Below are positions 7,375-15,000 of a stretch of 15,278 bases of DNA, piece by piece. Origin of the DNA: JAMXLO01 sp035492535 (lineage in GTDB: Bacteria; Pseudomonadota; Alphaproteobacteria; Acetobacterales; Acetobacteraceae); assembly GCA_035492535.1 (NCBI GenBank), contig DATJJM010000404.1:1-15278 (forward strand). The letters are read 5' to 3'. Numbering within the stretch: the stretch's first letter is position 1; every line of letters begins with the position of its first letter. The translations under genes were made by a program, and so were the position numbers. Under the pieces are notes generated by a model. The model was not told the DNA's origin. It saw only the letters and a list, made by a program, of their open reading frames with translations, and did no database searches.

Positions 7375-8144
7375 CTCTCGATCCCAGCCGGATCGCGTTC
7401 TGCGCATCCCCGACCGCGCTGGCATCAGAGGCGCGCGCGCGCCTCGTTGCGCGGTACGGTGATTGCCCGCTGGAGAAGGCGTCTGCCGTCGTGCCGCTCG
7501 GTGGCGACGGATTCATGCTTGAAACCATCCACCGGGTATTGCCGCTCAAGCTGCCGGTCTACGGCATGAACTGTGGCTCTGTCGGCTTCCTGATGAACAC
7601 CTTCAACGAGGACCACTTGCAGGAGCGGCTGCTTCACGCGCAGGAAGCGGTGCTGTATCCGCTCCGCATGCGCGCCGCCACCGCGAACGGCGAGACTCGT
7701 GAGGCGCTGGCATTCAACGAGGTATCGCTGCTGCGTCAGCTTCGCCAGACCTCGAAGATCCGCGTCACGGTCGATGGACGCATCCGGTTGCCGGAGCTGA
7801 TGTGCGACGGCATCATCATCTGTACCCCCGCCGGCTCCACCGCCTACAACTTGTCGGCGCACGGTACGATCGTGCCGCTCTCCGCGAACCTGCTGCCGCT
7901 GACGCCGATCTCGGCGTTCCGCCCCCGTCGCTGGCGAGGTGCGCTCCTGCCCAGCACCGCTCAGGTCCTGTTCGAAGTCTTGGAATCAGACAAACGCCCC
8001 ACCGCCGCCGTCGCCGATTTCACCGAAGTCCGCGACGTACTTTCGGTTGCGGTCAGTGAGGATCGCTCGCTCAACATCACTGTTCTGTTCGATCCGGACC
8101 GCGCCCTTTCCGAGCGCATCATCGCCGAGCAGTTCACGGTCTGA
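7371..8144 (+). CDS. nadK: NAD kinase (ATP-NAD kinase)
   Basis: A 257-residue enzyme that phosphorylates NAD to NADP. The diagnostic GGDG is at 44-47 in VPLGGDGFML. The NE motif is at 116-117 in AFNEVSLL. The Gly/Thr-rich NAD-binding segment is at 147-165 (DGIIICTPAGSTAYNLSAHG). GMNCGSVGFLMN at 65-76 is typical of alphaproteobacterial forms. The start is TTG at 7371, overlapping the nitrilase stop as TTGA, with GGAAG five bases before it. No ATG is available before the one inside the catalytic motif, and family members begin just before a strand like RIAFCASPT, so TTG fits. It is probably coupled to the amidase gene. The gene ends 62 bases from the convergent dehydrogenase, with a palindrome between them. 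Confidence 0.95.
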   Translation: MTLDPSRIAFCASPTALASEARARLVARYGDCPLEKASAVVPLGGDGFMLETIHRVLPLKLPVYGMNCGSVGFLMNTFNEDHLQERLLHAQEAVLYPLRMRAATANGETREALAFNEVSLLRQLRQTSKIRVTVDGRIRLPELMCDGIIICTPAGSTAYNLSAHGTIVPLSANLLPLTPISAFRPRRWRGALLPSTAQVLFEVLESDKRPTAAVADFTEVRDVLSVAVSEDRSLNITVLFDPDRALSERIIAEQFTV

Positions 8145-8155
8145 CACCACCCCTC

Positions 8156-8182
8156 GTCATGGCCGGGCCTGACCCGGCCATC
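8156..8182. repeat. intergenic palindromic repeat, copy 2 (possible bidirectional terminator)
   Basis: A perfect inverted repeat: arm ATGGCCGGG at 8159-8167, loop CCTGA, arm CCCGGCCAT at 8173-8181. It is identical to the copy at 1915-1937 except for one loop base and is likewise preceded by GTC. It again lies in a gap between convergent genes, here nadK and the FabG-like dehydrogenase, and starts 14 bases after the nadK stop. Confidence 0.75.
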
Positions 8183-8206
8183 AGTACGCGCAGGCACCCC
8201 GCCTCC

Positions 8207-8980
8207 TCAGATAAAATTCGTCCCCCCGTTCAACTGCACCGACTGCCCGGTCATGTACTCGTTCCCGATGACCATCAGCACGGCCTGTGCCACCTCATCC
8301 GCCGTCCCCATCCGACCCAGCGGTATCCGCGCGACGTACTGATCGCGCCGGGCGTTCATCATGTCGGTGTCGATCAGCGACGGTGCGACCGCATTCACCG
8401 TGATCCCCTCCTTCACCAGGCGCGCTGCGTAACCCCGCGTCAGTCCCTCCATGCCGGCCTTCGAGGCGTTGTAGTGCACGCCGATCCCGCCCGCCCCGCG
8501 GGCCGCTCCCGACGAGATGTTGACGATACGCCCCCAGTGCCGCGCACGCATCGCAGGCAGTACCGCCTGTGTACACAGGAACGCCGACTTCAGATTCACC
8601 GCCAGCGTCAGATCGAAATCCGCCTCGGTCAGATCATCCACACCGCGGATGATGGCGACGCCGGCATTGTTGACCAGCACATCGACTGAGCCGAGTTCCG
8701 CCTCGATCCGCGCCATCATGCGCGCCACGTCATCGCGGTCGGACACGTTTGCGCTGATCGCGAGCGCGCGCCCACCACTCGCGCGTATCGCCGCGACAAC
8801 GGCGTCTGCCTCAGCCGCCCGTTCGCGATAGTTCACCGCGACATCTGCACCCGCCTGAGCCAGCCCGAGCGCCACCGATCGCCCGATGCCACGCGATCCG
8901 CCGGTCACCAGCGCAATGCGATTTGTCAAATTTGGCAACAGTTCCACGTTGGTCACTTTCGCGTCATGATGTCGAATCAT
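8207..8980 (-). CDS. short-chain dehydrogenase/reductase, FabG-like
   Basis: A classical SDR, about 246-257 residues depending on the start. Numbering from the ATG at 8980, TGGSRGIG is at 26-33, NNAG at 104-107, the catalytic Ser in NISSG near 156, Tyr170 and Lys174 in YNASK, and the C-terminal MTGQSVQLNGGTNF is typical of 3-oxoacyl-ACP reductase-like proteins. The start is uncertain. The ATG at 8980 has only a weak AGGG nearby. GTG codons at 8956 and 8947 would put the start closer to the first strand, as is usual in the family. The frame also stays open to 9049, but that part looks unrelated. It is a lone gene divergent from the solute-binding protein. It is not within a fatty-acid gene cluster, so a role in secondary or catabolic metabolism is as likely as FabG itself. 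Confidence 0.88.
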   Translation of the reverse strand: MIRHHDAKVTNVELLPNLTNRIALVTGGSRGIGRSVALGLAQAGADVAVNYRERAAEADAVVAAIRASGGRALAISANVSDRDDVARMMARIEAELGSVDVLVNNAGVAIIRGVDDLTEADFDLTLAVNLKSAFLCTQAVLPAMRARHWGRIVNISSGAARGAGGIGVHYNASKAGMEGLTRGYAARLVKEGITVNAVAPSLIDTDMMNARRDQYVARIPLGRMGTADEVAQAVLMVIGNEYMTGQSVQLNGGTNFI

Positions 8981-9025
8981 AGTGCCCTGACAGCGAAACG
9001 GCATCACGCCGGCTGACGAATTGTT

Positions 9026-9055
9026 TGACTGGGCCGCTGCGGGCGCCATAGGGTA
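9026..9055 (+). promoter_or_regulatory. candidate sigma70-type promoter for the solute-binding protein gene
   Basis: TTGACT at 9026-9031 and TAGGGT at 9050-9055 are separated by 18 bases. This gives a 5' leader of about 60 bases that contains the hairpin at 9084-9099. Seen by eye only. The -10 match is moderate. Confidence 0.35.
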
Positions 9056-9083
9056 TTGTTACAGGGTTATAGAGGTTCACGAT

Positions 9084-9099
9084 CGGCAACAAATTGCCG
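9084..9099 (+). promoter_or_regulatory. perfect inverted repeat in the leader of the solute-binding protein gene
   Basis: CGGCAA, loop CAAA, TTGCCG: a perfect 6-bp stem that ends six bases before the Shine-Dalgarno region at 9106-9113. It could be a repressor operator on DNA or a small stem that affects ribosome access in RNA. Confidence 0.4.
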
Positions 9100-9105
9100 G
9101 CACGC

Positions 9106-9113
9106 AGGGAGGT
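9106..9113 (+). promoter_or_regulatory. Shine-Dalgarno AGGGAGGT for the solute-binding protein
   Basis: A strong ribosome site seven bases before the ATG at 9121. It decides for that start over the upstream in-frame TTG at 9094, which lies inside the inverted repeat. Confidence 0.85.
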
Positions 9114-9120
9114 AACGGCA

Positions 9121-10503
9121 ATGGTCAACATCAGCCGCCGCACTGTTATCAACGGAAGCTTGGGTGCGGTGGGCGCGACACTGGCGCGCCCATACATCGC
9201 CAAGGCGGAGGCCAAGACCGCTGTCGTCTGGCAGAACCAGGGCTTCGTCAAGCAAGAGGACGAAGCCTTCATCAAGACAGTTCGTGACTACGAAAAGACC
9301 AGCGGCAACAAGATCGACCTCAGCGTGATGCCGTTCATGGCACTAGGCCAGAAGACGATCTCCGCTCTCACCAGCGGCGACGTTCCGGACCTGCTGTTCT
9401 ACGATGCTCCCTCCTATATCCTGCCGCAGAATGCATGGGACGATAAGCTGGTCGACGTCAGCGATGTGGTTGAGCCGTACAAGGCGAAGATGACGGAAAG
9501 CGCCCGGCTCAACTCGACTTTTTACAATCGCGTCACCCGCCAGCGCAGCTTCTACCTGGTACCGATCAAGCAAGGCGCCACGCCGTTCCATTTCTGGAAT
9601 GTCATGGTGGAGAAGGCCGGCTTCAAAATGTCGGACATTCCGAACACCTGGAATGGCGTGTGGGAGTTCTTCAAGCCGGTACAGAACGAGCTGCGCAAGC
9701 AAGGAATGCGTAAAATCTACGCATGTGGCCTTCAGATCACCACGGTCGGTCCGAACGATGGCAACAACCTGTTCTCGCACTTCATGATCGCCAACGGCGG
9801 CAAGGACATCGTCACGCCGGACGGCAGGCTGCACACCGATGATCCGAAGGTGCGCGAAGCCGCCATCAAGTCGGTCGAGTTCATGACCAACCTGTACAAG
9901 GATGGTTTTGTCCCGCTCGAAGCACTGAGCTGGAACGACGCCGACGATAACAATGGCTATCACGAGAAACTATTCGTGATGGACTTCGACGGCACGCTGT
10001 CGCCGGAACTGGCATGGCTCAGTCACGAGAAGGAATATTACCAGGAGATGCGGGTGCTCGGGCTGCCGATGATGAACGATGGCAAGACCCAGATGCCGTG
10101 TCAGGTTGGCGCCGGTGGCGGCTTCATCCCGAAAGGCGCGAAGAACATCGAGGTGGCGAAAGATTTCATGCGGTTCTTTATCCAGCCGCAGGTGATCAAC
10201 GAGAATCTGAAAAGCGGCCTCGGTCGCTGGGTGCCGCCGATGCCGCAGATCGTCAAGGACGATCCATGGTGGCTCGATGATTCAAAGGATCCGCATCGCA
10301 AGCCGTACGTCACCGAGGGCGTGCTGAAGCCGACAATGGCCGCCTATTACGGCTTCAATCCCGCGTGGGGACTGGTGTCGTCCGAGCAGCTCTGGGGCCA
10401 CGCGCACGCCGATGTCATCAAGAACGGCATGAAACCGAGCGAGGCGGTGGACAAGGCGTTCAAACGTGCCGAGGCGATCTTCGCCAAGGTCTCGTTCGAC
10501 TGA
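9121..10503 (+). CDS. extracellular solute-binding protein, family 1 (Tat-exported), orphan
   Basis: A 460-residue periplasmic binding protein of ABC import systems for sugars or related solutes. The N-terminus MVNISRRTVINGSLG has twin arginines at 6-7, followed by a mildly hydrophobic AVGATLA stretch, so Tat export is likely. The body follows the MalE/UgpB-like fold: PFMALGQKTISALTSGDVPDLLFYD early, DPKVREAAIKSVEFMTNLYKDG in the middle, GAGGGFIPKGAKN before AKDFMRFF late. These are common marks of family 1 binding proteins. The start is set by AGGGAGGT at 9106-9113. No permease or ATPase of the matching type follows within the window, and the next genes are small exported proteins, so its transporter must be elsewhere or it is an orphan. 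The ligand is unknown. Confidence 0.92.
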   Translation: MVNISRRTVINGSLGAVGATLARPYIAKAEAKTAVVWQNQGFVKQEDEAFIKTVRDYEKTSGNKIDLSVMPFMALGQKTISALTSGDVPDLLFYDAPSYILPQNAWDDKLVDVSDVVEPYKAKMTESARLNSTFYNRVTRQRSFYLVPIKQGATPFHFWNVMVEKAGFKMSDIPNTWNGVWEFFKPVQNELRKQGMRKIYACGLQITTVGPNDGNNLFSHFMIANGGKDIVTPDGRLHTDDPKVREAAIKSVEFMTNLYKDGFVPLEALSWNDADDNNGYHEKLFVMDFDGTLSPELAWLSHEKEYYQEMRVLGLPMMNDGKTQMPCQVGAGGGFIPKGAKNIEVAKDFMRFFIQPQVINENLKSGLGRWVPPMPQIVKDDPWWLDDSKDPHRKPYVTEGVLKPTMAAYYGFNPAWGLVSSEQLWGHAHADVIKNGMKPSEAVDKAFKRAEAIFAKVSFD

Positions 10504-10621
10504 ACCGGAGTTTGGTCTCAGGTCCTGTCGCAAACGATTGAGTAGCGTCGGGAGCCGGTTGCGGGCACCACTCGTGGCCGCTTGCCGACGCTTCTCTTTT
10601 GTTGCGAACAGGAAAGGCATC

Positions 10622-10867
10622 ATGATGCGATCCATTGCACTCGCCGCGGCAACACTGGGCTTCCTGGCCGGCCCGGCCCTCGCCACCGTATGCCAGACCG
10701 ATCACCTGCTCTGCGCCTCGACGATGCCGGTTGATGGCTACTGCGAGTGCTCCGCGCACGGCGCCACCGAGGGTGGCACGATCGTCCTCAAGGCGCCGCC
10801 GCATCGCGCGATCAACGCAACGTCAGGCGGGTGCGGCGCACAACCCCATTCACCTGGCTGCCGTTAG
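10622..10867 (+). CDS. small secreted Cys-rich hypothetical protein
   Basis: An 81-residue protein of unknown function. The N-terminus MMRSIALAAATLGFLAGPALA is a clear Sec signal peptide with an ALA cleavage site after residue 21. The roughly 60-residue mature part has six Cys (24, 31, 41, 43, 71, 80), an even number that would allow three disulfides in the periplasm or outside. AGGAAAGG just upstream supports the ATG pair at 10622/10625. The frame is open further upstream to 10466, overlapping the binding-protein gene, but that part lacks signal-peptide character. The gene is 118 bases after the binding-protein gene, and co-transcription is possible. No motif I know assigns a role. Confidence 0.65.
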   Translation: MMRSIALAAATLGFLAGPALATVCQTDHLLCASTMPVDGYCECSAHGATEGGTIVLKAPPHRAINATSGGCGAQPHSPGCR

Positions 10868-10976
10868 CGACCGGCTCCTCAGTTCCTGCACGAAGTTCGT
10901 AGGCTAACCGCCAGATCGCCCACAGGGATATTGCCGAAGGGGCGCGTCTTGACGTATGTCACCTTGTCGCTGCGGG

Positions 10977-10981
10977 GGAGG
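10977..10981 (+). promoter_or_regulatory. Shine-Dalgarno GGAGG for the 169-residue exported protein
   Basis: GGAGG lies seven bases before the ATG at 10989 but only one base before the in-frame ATG at 10983. It therefore favours the later ATG, which also gives a standard signal peptide (MRRVLSSL...). Confidence 0.6.
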
Positions 10982-10988
10982 AATGCCG

Positions 10989-11498
10989 ATGCGTCGCGTG
11001 TTGTCCAGCCTTGCCGCCGTGTCCTTGCTGACCGTCCAGCAGGCGCAGGCGGAGCTTCAGTGCCTGCCACCCCAGGAGCGGGCGGCCGTCGAGGTCGCTG
11101 CCCTGCGCAGCCAATTGATGGTATTGGCCACCGGCTGCCACGAAGACGACGGCTACAATGCCTTTATCCGCAAGTTCCAGGCCGAATTGATGAGCAACGA
11201 AAAGGCCATCGGCGAGATCTTCCAGCACAAATACGGTCGCCGCGGGCAGCAGCAGCACGACCAGTTCACGACCGATCTCGCGAATGCCGAATCCAGCGCG
11301 GGCATGCATCTCGGCACCGATTTCTGCGACCACAATGGCATGATCATCAAGGAAGTGCTCGCGCTGCGGAGCGCCAACGAACTGGCCAGCTACGCGGCAG
11401 GCAAGGATCTCGTGCCTGCGTCGCTTTCAGTATGCAGTGTCATGGGCTCGCCACCGCCGGCGGCGCCTCGCCGCGCGGCGCCGGTCAAACACAAATGA
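10989..11498 (+). CDS. exported hypothetical protein
   Basis: A 169-residue protein I do not recognise. It starts with a Sec signal peptide, MRRVLSSLAAVSLLTVQQAQA, with likely cleavage after residue 21 (AQA). The mature part is mostly helical by composition and has four Cys (in ELQC, TGCHE, DFCDH and SVCSV), so two disulfides are possible. The tail is Pro/Ala/Arg-rich (PPPAAPRRAAPVKHK). The start at 10989 is chosen from GGAGG spacing; in-frame ATGs at 10956 and 10983 are alternatives. It is 121 bases after the Cys-rich protein gene and ends one base before the stop of the convergent lipoprotein gene, so the two transcripts must overlap at their 3' ends or share a terminator. Confidence 0.75.
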   Translation: MRRVLSSLAAVSLLTVQQAQAELQCLPPQERAAVEVAALRSQLMVLATGCHEDDGYNAFIRKFQAELMSNEKAIGEIFQHKYGRRGQQQHDQFTTDLANAESSAGMHLGTDFCDHNGMIIKEVLALRSANELASYAAGKDLVPASLSVCSVMGSPPPAAPRRAAPVKHK

Positions 11499-11499
11499 T

Positions 11500-11928
11500 C
11501 TAAGGCGCGACTGTCACGCTGGCGCTGATCGTCGCGTCGCCCGGGATCAGGCGTACAACGAACGAATCCGCGCCCTTGTATTGCGCGTCGGGCGTGTAGT
11601 CGATCCGCGTGTCGTCCCCCACGGTGTGGATCAGCACCTTGCCGTGCGCCGGCGCCGTGGTCAGAAGGCCGGCGGAGTACGGCCTGCCGCCATTGTTCAC
11701 GGTGATTGCGCACCAGCCGCGGTCATTGCCCATCTGCATCGCGACTGGCGTCTGCTTATCGGCCGCCGGTGTCACCTTCGGCACGGTGCACACCTTCGCC
11801 GCACCCGCCATGTCCGAGGCGAAGATGCGTGTGCCAGACGTCGCCGGGCCTTGCGGGCCGCAGGCCTGCAGCAGCACCGCGATTGCCGCGATCGACATCC
11901 CACCCGTTGCGGGCCGCCAGAAGCGCAT
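11500..11928 (-). CDS. putative lipoprotein with Ig/cadherin-like C-terminal segment
   Basis: A 142-residue protein. The ATG at 11928 gives a textbook lipoprotein signal: basic start MRFWRP, hydrophobic MSIAAIAVLL, lipobox LQAC with Cys23 as the lipid-bearing residue. AAGGA lies 10 bases upstream. The frame is open to 11994, but the longer form buries the signal. After a linker come two further Cys (KVCTVP and RGWCAI), possibly disulfide-bonded. The end, with HGKVLIHTVGDDTRIDYTPD and YKGADSFVVRLIPGDATISA, looks like the last strands of a bacterial Ig- or cadherin-like domain (the YTPxxxYxGxDSF pattern). It is anchored in the inner or outer membrane. It lies downstream of metH on the same strand, 113 bases away, but is probably unrelated to it. 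Confidence 0.75.
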   Translation of the reverse strand: MRFWRPATGGMSIAAIAVLLQACGPQGPATSGTRIFASDMAGAAKVCTVPKVTPAADKQTPVAMQMGNDRGWCAITVNNGGRPYSAGLLTTAPAHGKVLIHTVGDDTRIDYTPDAQYKGADSFVVRLIPGDATISASVTVAP

Positions 11929-12041
11929 GGTCAGCGAATCCTTATCCGTTGCTGCCACGCGTGATGTAGGGCAATTGCGTCCGGCGCAAGGCACTTTCTG
12001 TCATGGCTGGATTCGAACGGGCGTTCGCCGTCGCGCCGCGC

Positions 12042-15000
12042 CTACACCGAAAAATACTTCGCCACCGGGTTGAGCACCACGATCGCGCTTGTCGACTGCT
12101 CAGGGTGCAACTGGAATTCGTCCGACAGTGACACCCCGACCCGCTCAGCGCCGAGCAGGGAAAGCACCGGCGTCTGGTCCTCCAGCCGCGGACATGCGGG
12201 ATAGCCGAACGAATACCGCGACCCGCGATAGCCCTGCGACAGCATCTTCTCCATGTCCCTGTCGTCTTCACCGGCAAACCCGAGTTCCGCCCGGATACGC
12301 TTGTGCACGTATTCCGCCATCGCCTCGGCCATCTCCACCGACAGGCCATGTAGATACAGATAGTCCTGGTAGCGATTGTCGGCGAACCACTCGCGCGCCA
12401 CTTCCGACGCCTTCTGCCCGACCGTCACCACCTGCAGGCCGATCACATCGCGCTGCGCGTCATCGACATCGCGGAAGAAGTCGGCGATGCACTCGCCATC
12501 CTCCTTCGGCTGCCGGGGCAAGGTGAACCGCGCCAGTTCCGTGTTGCCATCGGTGTCGAAGATGATCAGGTCGTTGCCCTGTCCCGCCGCCAGCCAGTAC
12601 CCGTAGGCGGCCTGCGGCTTCAGGATGTCCTCTGCCTCGCACAGCGCGAGCATGCGCCGCATCACCGGCCTCAGTTCCTGCTTCGCCCAGCCAAGGAAAT
12701 CGTCCAGCGAACGTCCCTGTTTCCGGAACCCCCACTGGAACTGATACAGGCTGCGCTCATTCACGAACGGCACGATGGCTTTCGGCGCCGCCTCGATCAC
12801 GCGAGCACCCCAGAACGGCGGCTCCGCCACCGGCACATCCCGCGTCAGCCGCCGCCGCCGCGCCTGCACGGCACCGACATCGACCGGCCGGAACGCACGC
12901 GCGTCTGCCTGGCCCAGCGTGCGCGATTGATTGCGCGGCTTGCCGACGCGTTTCGCCTGCACCGCCGCCAGGTAATCGTCGAACGCGTTGCCGGTGACCT
13001 TGTCCATCAGGTGCAGGCCGTCGAACGCATCGCGCGCATAGGCGACGCGGCCGCAGGCATAGGCGCGCGCGCAGTCATCCTCGACGTAGTTGCGCGTCAG
13101 CGCGGCACCCCCGAGCAGCACCGGCACCTCCAGCCCCTGGCGTGACATCTCCTCGAGATTTTCCCGCATCACCACGGTGGACTTCACCAGCAGGCCCGAC
13201 ATGCCGATGGCATGCGCCTGGTGTTCTTTCACCGCGACGATCATGTCGGCGAGCGGCACCTTGATGCCGAGGTTGACCACCCGATAGCCGTTGTTGGTCA
13301 GGATGATATCGACCAGGTTCTTGCCGATGTCGTGCACGTCGCCCTTCACCGTGGCGAGCACGATCGTGCCCTTCTCCTGCCCCTCTACTCGCTCCATGAG
13401 CGGCTCGAGATAGGCAACCGCCGCCTTCATCGTCTCGGCACTTTGCAGCACGAACGGCAGCTGCATCTTGCCGGCGCCGAACAGGTCGCCCACCACCTTC
13501 ATGCCGTCCAGCAGCACGTTGTTGATGATATCCAGCGGCGACAGGGCTTTCAGCGCTTCGTCCAGATCGTCGGTCAGGCCCTTGCGATCGCCATCGACGA
13601 TACGGTCCTTCAGTCGTCCTTCCACCGTCTCGGCGCGCTTCTTCACCGTGGCATCGGCCGCCTTCCGATCAGCGAAGATCTCCAGCAGCCGTTGCAGCGG
13701 ATCATAGCCCTCGGAACGCCGGTCGAAGATCAGGTCCTCGGCAACCTTCACCTCCTCAGGCGCGATCAGGTGCAGCGGACGGATCTTCGACACATGCACG
13801 ATCGCACCGGTCATGCCCGCTCGCACGGCATGATCCAGGAACACGCTGTTCAGCACCGCGCGCGCCGCCGGATTCAGCCCGAAGCTGACATTCGACAGCC
13901 CGAGGATGATCTGGATATCCGGAAACTCCGCGCGGATCGCCGCGATCCCTTCCAGCGTCCATTGCGCCAGCTTGCGATCGTCCTCGTTGCCTGTCGCTAT
14001 AGTGAAGGTCAGCGGATCGATCAGCAGGTCGGACTGCGGCAGCCCGTAGCGGTTGCAGGAGAAGTCCACCAGCCGCCGCGCGATCTCCAGCTTGCGTTCA
14101 ACGCTCTTCGCCATGCCGGTTTCATCGATCGTCAGCGCGATTACCGCCGCGCCGAACTGCTTCGCCAGCTTCAGCCGATCCGCTGCGTGCTGCTCGCCAT
14201 CCTCGAAGTTGATCGAGTTGATGATCGGCTTGCCGCCATGCAGCTTCAGCGCCGCCGCGAGCACGGGTGTCTCGGTGCTGTCGATCACCAGCGGCGCATT
14301 CACCGCCGAGGTGAATCGCCGCACCACTTCCGTCATCTCGGCATTTTCGTCCCGGCCAACGAACGCGGTGCAGACATCGAGCGCATTGGATCCTTCGCCC
14401 AACTGCTCGCGCCCCATCGACACGCATCCGTCCCAGTCGTGCTTCTCCTGGTACTCGCGCCACTTCTTGGAGCCGTTGGCATTGCAGCGCTCGCCGATAG
14501 CGAAGAACGCATTCTCCTGCCGCAGCGGCACCGCCTGGTACATGCTGGCGACCGACGGCACCCATACCGATTTGCGCGCGACAGGTGTCGGCCTCTGGTC
14601 GCCGCGCCGGCGCAGCATCGCATCGAGCGCCGCGATATGCTGCGTGTTGGTGCCGCAGCAACCGCCGATCAGGTTGACGCCGTCCTCGGCGATGAAGCGC
14701 TCCAACCATGACGCCAGCTCAGGCGCCCCCAGCGGATAGTGCGGCTCGCCATCGACCAGCTCCGGCAATCCCGCGTTCGGCTGCACCGACAGCATCCCCG
14801 GCCAGTTGGCCGCCAGCCAGCGGATATGCTCGGCCATTTCCTGCGGGCCTGTCGCGCAGTTCAGCCCGATCATCGGCACGTCAAGCGCGTTCACAACCGC
14901 TGACGCGGCGGCAATATCGGGACCCACCAGCAATGTGCCGGTCGTCTCCACCGTCGCCTGCACGAAGATCGGGATATCGCTGCCCGCTGCGGCGCGCGCG

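Noticed and set aside
6139..7425. A 428-codon open frame on the minus strand
   Set aside because: Antisense to the 134-residue protein, the nitrilase and the start of nadK. It has no recognisable domain and low-quality composition.
12003..12013. GTCATGGCTGGATTC as a third, degenerate copy of the palindromic repeat
   Set aside because: Only the first few bases match and the second arm is missing. Chance is likely.
12014..12027. Small hairpin CGAAC-GGGC-GTTCG just after metH as a terminator
   Set aside because: The stem is only 5 bp with no T-tract. Too weak to call.
13212..14711. A 499-codon open frame on the plus strand
   Set aside because: It lies fully antisense to metH, whose domains and motifs are intact. 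The product is Arg/His/Gln-rich with no domain. It is a high-GC shadow frame.
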